From Frigidibacter sp. SD6-1 (GTDB lineage Bacteria > Pseudomonadota > Alphaproteobacteria > Rhodobacterales > Rhodobacteraceae), in the NCBI RefSeq assembly GCF_030143255.1, contig NZ_JARJNR010000001.1, forward strand, positions 62,001 to 126,000: a stretch of 64,000 bases of DNA, given 5' to 3'. Below are positions 1-7,678 of this stretch, piece after piece; within the stretch, counting starts at the first letter, position 1; each line of letters starts with the position of its first letter. Under the pieces are notes generated by a model. It saw nothing but the letters and a program-made list of their open reading frames with translations. It did no database searches and was not told the DNA's origin. The position numbers and the translations under genes were made by a program.

Positions 1-423
1 ATGCAATGGGCGCTGCCGGGGATGATCGCGAAGCGTTGGGGGCGGGTGGTCAACATCACCTCTCAGTCGGTGAAGGCGCCGATCCCGCAGCTGGGGCTCT
101 CAAACGCGGCCCGCGCCGGGCTGACCGGCTTTGTCGCGGGCACGGCGCGGCAGGTGGCGCCCGAGGGCGTGACGATCAACAACCTTCTGCCCGGCATCCA
201 TGCGACCGACCGGGCGGTATCGCTCGACGCAGGTGTATCGAAGGCGAAGGGCATCTCGATGGAGGCGGCGGCGGCGGAGCGGATGGCGACGATCCCGGCG
301 CGGCGTTACGGGACGGCGGCGGAATTCGGTGCTACCTGCGCGTTTCTCTGTTCACAGCATGCGGGCTTCATCGTCGGGCAGAATATCCTGCTGGACGGTG
401 GCGCGATGAATGCCACTTTGTGA
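1..423 (+). CDS. SDR-family oxidoreductase, 5'-truncated, atypical active site
   Basis: This is the C-terminal part (140 codons) of a short-chain dehydrogenase/reductase. The frame is open from the first base, so the ATG at position 1 is probably internal and the NAD-binding N-terminus lies outside the window; full SDRs are about 250-265 residues. The GRVVNITS strand, the APEGVTINNLLPG segment and the terminal GGA end are SDR-like. The usual YxxxK dyad is replaced by SNAAR (residues 34-38), so both the catalytic Tyr and Lys are missing. This matches the FabG-like SDR subgroup known to lack the catalytic tetrad. The substrate is unknown. A short gap separates it from the downstream ABC ATPase on the same strand. 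Confidence 0.85.
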   Translation: MQWALPGMIAKRWGRVVNITSQSVKAPIPQLGLSNAARAGLTGFVAGTARQVAPEGVTINNLLPGIHATDRAVSLDAGVSKAKGISMEAAAAERMATIPARRYGTAAEFGATCAFLCSQHAGFIVGQNILLDGGAMNATL

Positions 424-529
424 GCGCAAGCTTGCCCCTGTCGCTTGCCGGGACCGGGCAGCCCTGCTATCGGGTCGGAAAGCCCGACATTTTCTCTAAG
501 GGATGGGCGGGGCGGGCAAGGACGGACAA

Positions 530-1612
530 GTGAGCGATCAGACCCGGCGGCTTGAGGTGCAGAGCCTGACCCGCGCCTTTGGCGGGCGGCGGGTGGTTGA
601 TGATGTCTCTTTCACCATTCCGGCGGGGCAGGTGACCTGCCTGCTCGGCCCGTCGGGCTGTGGCAAGTCGACGACCTTGCGGATGATCGCGGGCGTCGAG
701 ATGCAGGACGCGGGCAAGATATTCGTGGACGGCTCGCTGGTGTGCGACACGGTCTTCCGCATTCCGCCGGAACGCCGCGCGATCGGGCTGATGTTTCAGG
801 ATTTCGCGCTTTTTCCCCATCTGACGGTGGCGGAGAATGTGGGTTTCGGGCTGGCGCGCCATGCGCCGGACCGCGCGGCGCGGATCGGCGGGCTCTTGGA
901 GCGGGTGAAGCTTTCAGGCTTCGGGCGGAAATATCCGCATGAACTGTCGGGCGGCGAACAGCAGCGCGTTGCGCTGGCGCGCGCGCTCGCGCCGCGCCCG
1001 CGCACCCTTCTGATGGACGAGCCCTTCTCGGGTCTCGACGAGCGGCTGCGCGATGGCATCCGCGACGAGACGCTGGCGCTTCTGAAGGAAGAGGGGACGG
1101 CGGTGCTGCTGGTCACGCACGAGCCGCACGAGGCGATGCGGATGGCCGACGAGATCTTGCTGATGCGCGCCGGGCGGATCGTGCAGCGGGGCGCGCCCTA
1201 CAATATCTACAATGCGCCGGTTGATCGGGCGGCGGCGGCTTTCTTCAGCGATATCAACGTACTGGAGGGCGAGGTGCGGGGGGCGCTGACCGCGACGCCC
1301 TTCGGCGAATTCCTCACGCCGGGCGTGCCGGACGGCACGGCCGTCGATATCGTCATCCGCCCCCAGCATCTGAAGATCGATTTCGACCGCAATGGGCGCG
1401 GTCCGCTGCCGACGCCGCAGGACGGGACGGCGGCGCGGGCGGTGGTGGAGCGGGCGCGGTTTCTGGGCCGCGAGAGCCTGGTCGAGTTCCGGCTTGAGGA
1501 TGGCGGCGCCAGCCTGAAGGCAACGGTGCCTGCGGTCTTTCTGCCGAAACCGGGCACCGCCATGTGGCTGATGCTCAGGCGCGACCGCTGTTTCATCTTT
1601 CCCAGGGTATAG
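530..1612 (+). CDS. ABC transporter ATPase, Fe3+/spermidine (FbpC/PotA) type
   Basis: Cytoplasmic ATPase of an import ABC transporter. Walker A GPSGCGKST is at about residues 40-48, followed by the Q-loop MFQDFALFPH, signature LSGGEQQRVALARALA, Walker B LLMDEPFSGLD and the switch histidine in LLVTHEPHEA. A TOBE-like regulatory domain occupies the last ~110 residues. The proteins most like it energise ferric-iron or polyamine uptake. I chose GTG at 530 because AAGGA lies 7 nt upstream; the in-frame ATG at 503 directly abuts its purine tract. No permease or binding protein is adjacent, so it is an orphan here or its partners are elsewhere. Substrate assignment is inference from family resemblance. 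Confidence 0.88.
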   Translation: MSDQTRRLEVQSLTRAFGGRRVVDDVSFTIPAGQVTCLLGPSGCGKSTTLRMIAGVEMQDAGKIFVDGSLVCDTVFRIPPERRAIGLMFQDFALFPHLTVAENVGFGLARHAPDRAARIGGLLERVKLSGFGRKYPHELSGGEQQRVALARALAPRPRTLLMDEPFSGLDERLRDGIRDETLALLKEEGTAVLLVTHEPHEAMRMADEILLMRAGRIVQRGAPYNIYNAPVDRAAAAFFSDINVLEGEVRGALTATPFGEFLTPGVPDGTAVDIVIRPQHLKIDFDRNGRGPLPTPQDGTAARAVVERARFLGRESLVEFRLEDGGASLKATVPAVFLPKPGTAMWLMLRRDRCFIFPRV

Positions 1613-1678
1613 CCTCGTCGTCGCCTTCGGCGCTCCTCGGGGTGCCTGGCCCGACGAGCGCCCGTCAGGGCGACGAGG
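1613..1678. terminator. possible bidirectional terminator between convergent genes
   Basis: CCTCGTCG (1613-1620) and CGACGAGG (1671-1678) are inverted copies flanking a 50-nt loop between the ABC ATPase stop and the end of the oppositely oriented regulator. The right arm already lies within the regulator's last codons. No T-tract is seen, so this is weak. Confidence 0.3.
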
Positions 1679-2372
1679 AGGTGCTCTGGGAGGAGGTGCT
1701 CGGGGCGGTCGCCATACGTGCCTTGAAATCGGCGAGCGTCTTTCCGGGTTCGGCGCTGAATGTCTCGCCGGTCGGTGCGAGATGGCGGATCAGGTCGACG
1801 CGGAAACTGCGGAAATCGCGGCGCCTCTCGCACCAGGCGGTCGCGGTCCAGACCCGGCCCCAATATTCGAGCTGCAGGGGCCTGATGCGCCTGAGACTCT
1901 CGCGTCCCGCAAGGTCGCGGTAGGTCATGTCGAGCTTTTCGCAGGCCGAGATCGCGGCGCGCAGCGGCGGCAGGTGGGGCGCGGCCTTCTGTGCCTCGGG
2001 TCCGGCGAAGACGAATGTATCGACGGGCGGCAGGTTGCCCGCGGCGGGCGAAACGGCGGCGATCTTCTGACCGAGCGTGTGTGCGGCGTAGGAAAGCCCT
2101 GCGTCGGCGGCGCTGGCCACCAGTGCGATGCCGAGGCGCAGCGCCTCCATCTCCTGCAGCGTCAGCGCGACCGGGGGCAGGGTGATCGGCGCGGTCAGCA
2201 TATAGCCCACGCCGCGTTCGCCTTCGACCGGCAGGCCCGAGGCCTGCAGGGTGCCCATGTCGCGCCAGATCGTGCGCGTTGAAACCTCGAGCCGCGCGGC
2301 GAGGTCCGCCGCGCGGTGGAGTTTTCCGTCCCTGAGAATCTGGATCAGGTCGAAGAGCCGGTCCGAGCGCAT
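1665..2372 (-). CDS. YafY-like HTH/WYL-domain transcriptional regulator
   Basis: A 235-residue regulator with an N-terminal winged helix (residues 1-60; RLFDLIQILRDG, then a recognition region VSTRTIWRDMGTL). A C-terminal WYL-type ligand-sensing domain contains LEYWGRVWTATAWC and FRSFRVDLI. This is the common YafY/DeoR-like architecture that binds DNA and senses small molecules. The last ~15 residues form a Ser/Thr-rich tail. It lies 31 bp downstream of the small ABM-like gene on the same strand, so the two probably form an operon in which the regulator may control its neighbour. Its effector is not visible from the sequence. Confidence 0.85.
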   Translation of the reverse strand: MRSDRLFDLIQILRDGKLHRAADLAARLEVSTRTIWRDMGTLQASGLPVEGERGVGYMLTAPITLPPVALTLQEMEALRLGIALVASAADAGLSYAAHTLGQKIAAVSPAAGNLPPVDTFVFAGPEAQKAAPHLPPLRAAISACEKLDMTYRDLAGRESLRRIRPLQLEYWGRVWTATAWCERRRDFRSFRVDLIRHLAPTGETFSAEPGKTLADFKARMATAPSTSSQSTSSSP

Positions 2373-2403
2373 GGGTCAAAGCATGACCGCGCCGGGGCGC
2401 GCG

Positions 2404-2730
2404 TCAAGCCTCGGTCATCATGGCGGTGCGGCGAAGCGCCACCTCGGCATGGATCATCGCGACGCTGGCGGGCTGGATCGCCTGCATGAAGGGCGCGGCG
2501 GACGGTTCTGCCATGAAGGCCTCGCCTGCCGCCTGCGCCTCGGCGCGGCTGGCCCATAGGACATGGTCCATCCAGGTGCCGTCCTCTGCGCGGCTGAGGG
2601 TGCGGGCGATGAAGCCGGGCTGGCGTTCGAGCCATTCGGTGACGCCCGAAGCACGGGCCCGCACCTCGTCGGCGCTGAGGCCATGTGCGGCTCGGAATGT
2701 CACGATCTCGGCGGTGAGGGTCTGGGTCAT
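2404..2730 (-). CDS. small ABM-like (dimeric alpha-beta barrel) protein
   Basis: A 108-residue protein starting MTQTLTAEIVTF. The start at 2730 is set by a strong AAGGAG six nt upstream; a longer frame to 2805 has no such site. The pattern of an N-terminal beta strand, the helix SADEVRARASGVTEWL, and the motif GFIARTLSRAEDGTWMDHVLWAS resembles the antibiotic-biosynthesis-monooxygenase/EthD-like ferredoxin fold. Proteins of this kind are often encoded next to YafY-type regulators. Function is unknown: it could be a heme- or small-molecule-binding protein or an oxygenase. It precedes the YafY-like regulator in a likely two-gene operon and is divergent from tatA. Confidence 0.7.
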   Translation of the reverse strand: MTQTLTAEIVTFRAAHGLSADEVRARASGVTEWLERQPGFIARTLSRAEDGTWMDHVLWASRAEAQAAGEAFMAEPSAAPFMQAIQPASVAMIHAEVALRRTAMMTEA

Positions 2731-2921
2731 GTCGGTCTCCTTTTCTTCAAGCGACGGCTTGGCTATAGAAGAGGACAACTGACATAAACCTGTCAGCAGT
2801 AGCATCGACCTGAACCGGGTATCGCGAGGGTGACATGCAGATTGGCCCTTTGATCGGACCGCGCGCGGGACTAGATCAGGGGCGACGGTCGCAGAGGGCG
2901 GCCTATCCGGAGGATGAAGAC
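2731..2921. promoter_or_regulatory. divergent intergenic region, ABM gene / tatA
   Basis: A 191-bp gap between divergently transcribed genes. It carries the ribosome-binding site of the minus-strand gene (AAGGAG) and that of tatA (GGAGGAT, 7 nt before ATG). The stretch around 2755-2815 is AT-richer than its surroundings and is where I would place both promoters. No clear operator is seen. Confidence 0.45.
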
Positions 2922-3128
2922 ATGCAAATGGGACCCTGGCAGCTTCTGTTGATCGCCGTGGTGGTTCTGGTGCTTTTCGGGCGCGGCAAGGTCAGCTCGC
3001 TCATGGGCGAGGTGGGCAAGGGCATCACCGCGTTCAAGAAGGGCGTCAAGGACGGCACCGAGGAGATCGAGCGCGAGGCGGCCTCGACCGCCAAGGACGT
3101 GACGCCCGAGGAAAAGGACAAGGCCTGA
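2922..3128 (+). CDS. tatA: Sec-independent protein translocase TatA
   Basis: Pore-forming subunit of the twin-arginine translocase, which exports folded proteins across the inner membrane. The 68-residue protein has one membrane helix (about residues 5-19), the FGRGK hinge, an amphipathic helix (about 24-46) and an acidic/charged tail, matching TatA in length and plan. The start at 2922 is preceded by GGAGGAT at 7 nt; a longer frame from 2835 would add a hydrophilic N-terminus incompatible with TatA topology. It is first in a tatA-tatB-tatC-DUF815 operon. Likely clients in this window are the sugar-binding protein at 7679-9307 and the glucan protein at 14110-15738, both with twin-arginine signals. 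Confidence 0.95.
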   Translation: MQMGPWQLLLIAVVVLVLFGRGKVSSLMGEVGKGITAFKKGVKDGTEEIEREAASTAKDVTPEEKDKA

Positions 3129-3157
3129 CAGGCCCTTAGCCCTGAAGGGAACGCGTC

Positions 3158-3817
3158 ATGTTTGGCGATATCGGCTGGATGGAGCTTCTGGTCATCGGTG
3201 TGGTGGCGCTGATCGTCATCGGGCCTGAGGACCTGCCGGAAATGTTCCGGCAGCTTGGCCGTTTCACCGCGAAGATCCGGTCGATGGCGCGCGAGTTCCA
3301 GCGCGCCATGGATCAGGCGGCGCGCGAATCGGGTGTGAACGACGTGGCCAAGGATCTCAAGGCCGCGACCTCGGCCAAGAGCCTTGGTATCACGGCGGTC
3401 AAGGATGCGGCCGACAAGTTCGAGAAATGGGATCCGCTGAAATCCGCCAAACCGGCCGCGAAGGCGGCGTCGGCGGCCGCTGCCGCGAAAACGGCCGATG
3501 CCGCTCCGCCGGCGGAAGCCGCTGCGGCAGCCCCGGAGGGGCCCGCGACCAAGGCGCTGCGCGACAAGCAGGCGGCGCGCAAGGCGGTGATCGAGGAGAT
3601 GGGTGCCAAGCTCAAGGCGGTCGATGCCGGTGATCTGACGGTTGCAGGAGCGGCGGTCAAGAAGCCGGGGCGCACGCGCAGCGCCGCCACCGCCACCGCC
3701 ACCGCCGCCGCGAAACCCGCGAGGAAACCCGCCACCAAGGCTGCCGAAAAGACTGCCACCAAGCCTGCGGTGAAAGCCGCCGTCAAACCGCGCGCGAAGA
3801 AGGCCCCTGACGCATGA
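3158..3817 (+). CDS. tatB: Sec-independent protein translocase TatB, with long Ala/Lys-rich tail
   Basis: TatB forms the substrate receptor with TatC. Residues 1-22 hold the membrane helix ([16 protein letters not shown]), followed by the GPEDLP hinge and the amphipathic helix containing [12 protein letters not shown]. The protein is 219 residues, longer than many TatB proteins. The excess is a low-complexity Ala/Lys/Pro C-terminal region: an Ala-rich block at about 90-130 and repeated [12 protein letters not shown]-like units at about 180-219 that resemble histone H1 tails. The gene overlaps tatC by 4 bp (ATGA), indicating translational coupling. Identity is secure from position and hinge; the role of the basic tail is unknown. 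Confidence 0.93.
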   Translation: MFGDIGWMELLVIGVVALIVIGPEDLPEMFRQLGRFTAKIRSMAREFQRAMDQAARESGVNDVAKDLKAATSAKSLGITAVKDAADKFEKWDPLKSAKPAAKAASAAAAAKTADAAPPAEAAAAAPEGPATKALRDKQAARKAVIEEMGAKLKAVDAGDLTVAGAAVKKPGRTRSAATATATAAAKPARKPATKAAEKTATKPAVKAAVKPRAKKAPDA

Positions 3818-4665
3818 GCGCCAACGACACGATCGACGATACCGCCCAGCCGCTGATCGAGCATCTGAAAGAGCTGAGGAACCGCGTCCTGATCTCGATC
3901 AGTGTCTACGCGCTCTGTTTCATCCTCGGCTATGTGATCTGGCAGCCGATCTTCAACATCCTGTCGCATCCGATGTGCCAGGTGCTGGCCGAGCGCGGCG
4001 AGGAATGCCGCCTCGTGCTGATCAAGATGCAGGAAGGCTTCTTCGTCGCCATCCGCATCGCGCTCTGGGGCGGGTTCGCGATGGCATTCCCGATCATCGC
4101 CTACCAGATGTGGCGTTTCGTGGCGCCGGGCCTCTACCGGTCGGAAAAGAACGCCTTCCTGCCGTTCCTCGTGGCCTCTCCTGTGATGTTCTTCATGGGC
4201 GGGGCGTTTGCCTATTTCGTGATCCTGCCCTTCGCCTTCACCTTCTTCCTCGGTTTTGCCGACACGTTTCAGGAGCAGGCGGCATCGGGGGGCAGCGCGC
4301 TGGGCGCGGTGCCGACGGGCGTCGTCTATCAGGGTTCGATCGAGGCCTATCTCTCGCTGACCATGACCTTCGTGATGGCCTTCGGCCTGTGCTTCCAGCT
4401 GCCGGTCCTCCTGACGCTGATGGGGCGGGCGGGGCTGATCTCGTCCAGGGGGCTGAAACATACGCGGAAATATGCGGTCGTCGGCATCCTTGCGGTGTCC
4501 GCCATCGTGACGCCGCCCGACATCTTCTCGCAGATCATCCTCTTTGCCGCGGTCTATCCGCTCTATGAAATCTCGATCCTCTTCGTGCAGAAGTTCGAGC
4601 GCGACCGCGAGGCGCAGGCGCGGGCCGATGGCACCTGGGTCGAGGATGAGGAGGAGGGGGCGTGA
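3814..4665 (+). CDS. tatC: Sec-independent protein translocase TatC
   Basis: Polytopic receptor (283 residues) that recognises the twin-arginine motif of Tat signal peptides. The conserved N-terminal segment [13 protein letters not shown] precedes six hydrophobic segments; the periplasmic loop with GLYRSEK and the [13 protein letters not shown] region are typical of TatC. The charged C-terminus ([12 protein letters not shown]) is cytoplasmic. It overlaps tatB by 4 bp at the start and the downstream DUF815 gene by 4 bp (GTGA) at the end, so the four genes are probably translated as one coupled operon. Confidence 0.96.
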   Translation: MSANDTIDDTAQPLIEHLKELRNRVLISISVYALCFILGYVIWQPIFNILSHPMCQVLAERGEECRLVLIKMQEGFFVAIRIALWGGFAMAFPIIAYQMWRFVAPGLYRSEKNAFLPFLVASPVMFFMGGAFAYFVILPFAFTFFLGFADTFQEQAASGGSALGAVPTGVVYQGSIEAYLSLTMTFVMAFGLCFQLPVLLTLMGRAGLISSRGLKHTRKYAVVGILAVSAIVTPPDIFSQIILFAAVYPLYEISILFVQKFERDREAQARADGTWVEDEEEGA

Positions 4666-5504
4666 GCGAGCACGACCTCGCCAGGATCGCGGCGGCGCTG
4701 GAACGGCTGGCGCCTGTGCCGGGGGCGGCGCCCGACTTCACGTCGGCCGATGCCTTTGTGTGGCACACCGGGCCGGACCGGCTGGACCCGGTGCCAGAGG
4801 TCAACCGGGTCGATCTGCCGCTTCTGGTGGGCATCGATCGGGCGCGCGACACGCTTCTGGCCAATACGCTGCATTTCGCGCGCGGCCTTCCCGCGAACAA
4901 TGCGCTTCTGTGGGGCGCGCGGGGGATGGGGAAATCCTCGCTGGTCAAGGCGGTCCATGCGGACGTCCTGCGGCAGGGGCTGGCGCTGGCGATCGTTGAA
5001 CTGAGCCGCGAGGACCTGCCGTCGATCGGTCGGCTGCTCACGCATCTGCGTGCCGCGCCTGACCGTCGCTTCCTTCTGTTCTGCGATGACCTGTCCTTCA
5101 GCCATGACGACCAGCATTACAAGGCACTGAAGGCGGTTCTGGATGGCGGGATCGAGGGGCGGCCCCAGAACGTGATCTTCTATGCCACTTCGAACCGGCG
5201 GCATCTGATGCCGCGCGACATGATCGAGAATGAACGCTCGACCGCGATCAGCCCGTCGGAGGCGGTGGAGGAGAAGGTCTCGCTTTCCGACCGGTTCGGC
5301 CTGTGGCTGGGCTTTCATCCCTGTTCGCAGGACGAATATCTCGCGATGATCCGGGGCTATTGCGAGGCCCATGGTGTCGTGGTGGGCGAGGAGGAGCTGC
5401 GCGCCGAGGCGATCGAATGGCAGGCAACGCGCGGCGCGCGGTCGGGCCGGGTGGCCTGGCAGTTCTTCACCGATCTGGCGGCGCGCAAGGGCGTGCGCAT
5501 CTGA
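4662..5504 (+). CDS. DUF815-family ATP-binding protein
   Basis: A 280-residue AAA-like P-loop protein of the DUF815 family. Walker [14 protein letters not shown] lies at about residues 86-98 and a Walker B-like strand [10 protein letters not shown] at about 137-146. The motif [18 protein letters not shown] resembles a sensor region. Starts at GTG 4662, overlapping the tatC stop; the overlap and lack of a gap set the start. Members are common in proteobacteria but have no firmly established role. Being coupled to tatABC suggests a link with membrane or export physiology, which is inference only. Confidence 0.85.
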   Translation: MSEHDLARIAAALERLAPVPGAAPDFTSADAFVWHTGPDRLDPVPEVNRVDLPLLVGIDRARDTLLANTLHFARGLPANNALLWGARGMGKSSLVKAVHADVLRQGLALAIVELSREDLPSIGRLLTHLRAAPDRRFLLFCDDLSFSHDDQHYKALKAVLDGGIEGRPQNVIFYATSNRRHLMPRDMIENERSTAISPSEAVEEKVSLSDRFGLWLGFHPCSQDEYLAMIRGYCEAHGVVVGEEELRAEAIEWQATRGARSGRVAWQFFTDLAARKGVRI

Positions 5505-5516
5505 GCCTCGGGCGCA

Positions 5517-5532
5517 GGGCTCGTCGAAGCCC
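5517..5532. terminator. short hairpin between convergent genes
   Basis: GGGCT (5517-5521) and AGCCC (5528-5532) flank a 6-nt loop in the 51-bp gap between the DUF815 gene and the convergent permease. It is a weak candidate bidirectional terminator without a clear T-run. Confidence 0.3.
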
Positions 5533-5555
5533 TTCGGGCACTCCTCGCGCCGGGC

Positions 5556-6470
5556 CTATTTCACGGCGCCCGCCGCCATGCCCTTGATGATATAGCGTTC
5601 CAGAAGGACGCCGATCACGATCAAGGGCAGGATCGCCGCCCATGAGAGTGCCGCCATCGACCACCAGCTGATGCCCTGGCTGCCGGTCTGGCTCGCCACC
5701 ATCACCGGCAGCGTGTTGGCGTGCGTCGAGGTGAGGAGGGCCGCGAAGAAATATTCGTTCCAGGTCAGGACGAGCGACAGGATCAGCGCCGCCACCATGC
5801 CGGGCAGGGCGATGGGCAGGACGATGGTCAGGAAGGCGCCCCAGATCGACAGGCCATCGACGAGGGCCGCCTCCTCCAGCTCGGTCGGGATGCCCGCGAA
5901 CTGGTCGCGCATGATCCAGACGACGATGGGCAGGACGGTCAGAGTATAAAGGAGGATCAGGCCGATGCGGCTGTCGAGAAGGGCGAGCTCCTTGTAGAGG
6001 ACGAGGAACGGCAGCGCGAGCACCACGGGCGGCAGGATCAGCTGGCTGAGGAAGAAGAAGGAAATGTCGGAATTCCTCATCCACAGGAATTTGTAGGAAA
6101 AGCGCGACAGCCCATAGGCCGCGAGGGAGCCGAGGATGACGGCGAGGATCGAGGCGGAGACAGAGATCGTCAGCGAGTTCATGAAGCGGCCGAGGAATTC
6201 GGCGCGCACGGTGGAGTCCTGCCCGATGGTGGCGGGCGAGAGGCCGAGCGACTTCCACCCCAGCCAGTCGGGCCCGTAGTCGATCCAGGGCAACATCGCC
6301 CCCTTCATCACGTCGGGCGCCTTCTTGAACGAGGTCGTCAGCGTCCAGTAGATCGGGAAAAGCGCGACGAAGGCCCAAAGCGACAGCGCACCATAGATGG
6401 CGAGGCGTCCGGTGAACCATTTCGCCTTGTGGGCGAGGTCGGTGTCGCTGTCCTTGAATATCTGGGTCAT
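5556..6470 (-). CDS. carbohydrate ABC transporter permease (MalG/UgpE type)
   Basis: Inner-membrane permease of 304 residues with six predicted membrane helices. The EAA loop EEAALVDGLSIWGAFLTIVLP (about residues 195-215) docks to the ATPase. The N-terminus precedes a first helix AIYGALSLWAFVALFPIYW, and the architecture is that of the second (MalG-like) permease of CUT1 sugar importers. It is the last of a binding protein-permease-permease operon on the minus strand, 10 bp downstream of the MalF-like permease. The matching ATPase is encoded divergently at 9554. The substrate is a carbohydrate by family; the co-located mutarotase and kinase suggest a monosaccharide. Confidence 0.9.
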   Translation of the reverse strand: MTQIFKDSDTDLAHKAKWFTGRLAIYGALSLWAFVALFPIYWTLTTSFKKAPDVMKGAMLPWIDYGPDWLGWKSLGLSPATIGQDSTVRAEFLGRFMNSLTISVSASILAVILGSLAAYGLSRFSYKFLWMRNSDISFFFLSQLILPPVVLALPFLVLYKELALLDSRIGLILLYTLTVLPIVVWIMRDQFAGIPTELEEAALVDGLSIWGAFLTIVLPIALPGMVAALILSLVLTWNEYFFAALLTSTHANTLPVMVASQTGSQGISWWSMAALSWAAILPLIVIGVLLERYIIKGMAAGAVK

Positions 6471-6480
6471 CTGTCGGGCC

Positions 6481-7584
6481 TCATGTCTGCGGCCGGAGCC
6501 AGCGGTCGGCCAGCTTCAATAGCCCGAGCATCGCGATGATGATGAAGACGAGGTAGACGATGGCCAGTAGCGTGCCGTAACCCACGTTCGAGCGGTCGCG
6601 ATATTCGCGGAAGATGAAGCTGGTGACGCTGTCGGTCGCGCCGCCCGGGCCGCCCGAGGTGACGTTGATGACGATGTCGGCGAGCTTCAGCTTGAAGATC
6701 AGCCGGATCATCAGCGCAGTGACGGAGACCGGCAGCATGAGCGGGAAGGTCACTTCCCAGAAGGCGCGCCAGCCCCTGGCGCCGTCGACCTTCGCCGCTT
6801 CCTGCAGTTCCTTCGGGATCGCCTGCAGCCCGGCCAGCAGCATGATCATCATGAAGGGGATATAGGTCCAGGCGTCCATCAGCATGATCGTCGTGCGCGC
6901 CATTTCCGGCGTGCCGAAGAAGGACGGATTGTCCCACCCGAGGGCGCGGGCGAGGCGGGCGATGGGGCCGAAGCGGATTTCGGTCATCGACTTGCCGATC
7001 ATCCAGCTGACCGCGACGGGCGAGAGCATGAGCGGCAGGAGGAAGGCCACGCGGAAGAACTTCCGCGCGCGGATTTCGGCGTTCAGCAGAAGGGCGAGGC
7101 CGAAGGCCACGGCATATTCGACAAGGATCGCGAGGCAGTACCAGACCATGTTGCGAAGGGCGTTCCAGTAGAACGGGTCGCCCCACATCTGGCGGACATT
7201 GTCGAGGCCGTTGAACTGGCGGCCGAGCGGCGAGGAGAGGTTCCAGTTGGAAAAGGCGATGATGAGGCCGAAAACGAGCGGAATGATCGCGAGCGAGAGG
7301 ACGAAGAGGACCGCAGGCAGAACGAAGAGCACCCGCTTGCCCTGTTCGCCCCGGATCAGCACCTGCGCCCAGCAGAGCGAGGCCGACATCAGCGCATAGG
7401 CGTAAAGCGTCGGGCGCCAGTTCCGGAAGCCGAGGTCCAGATGGCCACCGGCCTGAAGGGCTTGCAGCAGGCCCACGATCAAGAAGAGCGCGACCGAGCC
7501 CCAGAGGATCATCCGCCCGAAGCCGCGTCGGGCGGGTGAGATATTGTCGTTGATGACAACGTGGAGAAGGTCGCCTGTATTCAA
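6481..7584 (-). CDS. carbohydrate ABC transporter permease (MalF/UgpA type)
   Basis: Inner-membrane permease of 367 residues, the MalF-like partner of the downstream permease. An extra N-terminal hydrophobic region (about residues 24-60) precedes the core helices, as in several CUT1 permeases. The EAA loop QEAAKVDGARGWRAFWEVTFP is at about residues 240-260. The gap to the upstream binding-protein gene is 94 bp and contains a REP-like hairpin (7649-7673). That arrangement allows more binding protein than permease to be made from one transcript. The gap to the next permease is 10 bp. Confidence 0.9.
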   Translation of the reverse strand: MNTGDLLHVVINDNISPARRGFGRMILWGSVALFLIVGLLQALQAGGHLDLGFRNWRPTLYAYALMSASLCWAQVLIRGEQGKRVLFVLPAVLFVLSLAIIPLVFGLIIAFSNWNLSSPLGRQFNGLDNVRQMWGDPFYWNALRNMVWYCLAILVEYAVAFGLALLLNAEIRARKFFRVAFLLPLMLSPVAVSWMIGKSMTEIRFGPIARLARALGWDNPSFFGTPEMARTTIMLMDAWTYIPFMMIMLLAGLQAIPKELQEAAKVDGARGWRAFWEVTFPLMLPVSVTALMIRLIFKLKLADIVINVTSGGPGGATDSVTSFIFREYRDRSNVGYGTLLAIVYLVFIIIAMLGLLKLADRWLRPQT

Positions 7585-7648
7585 ATCCTGCCCCGGCTTG
7601 CGAATGCGGCGGGAGCGCGGACTGCGCTCCCTGCCAATGTCTCAGGCT

Positions 7649-7673
7649 CGTAGGATGGGCAATCTGCCCATCC
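7649..7673. repeat. GTAG-headed REP-like hairpin between binding protein and permease
   Basis: The element reads CGTAG then GGATGGGCA (7653-7661), loop ATC, TGCCCATCC (7665-7673). It has the GTAG head typical of REP elements and shares CGTAGGATGGGCAAT with the perfect palindrome at 37749-37778. On the minus-strand transcript it falls 6 bp after the binding-protein stop and before the permease, the position at which a stabilising hairpin occurs between malE and malF in enteric bacteria. Confidence 0.7.
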
Positions 7674-7678
7674 CCGCC

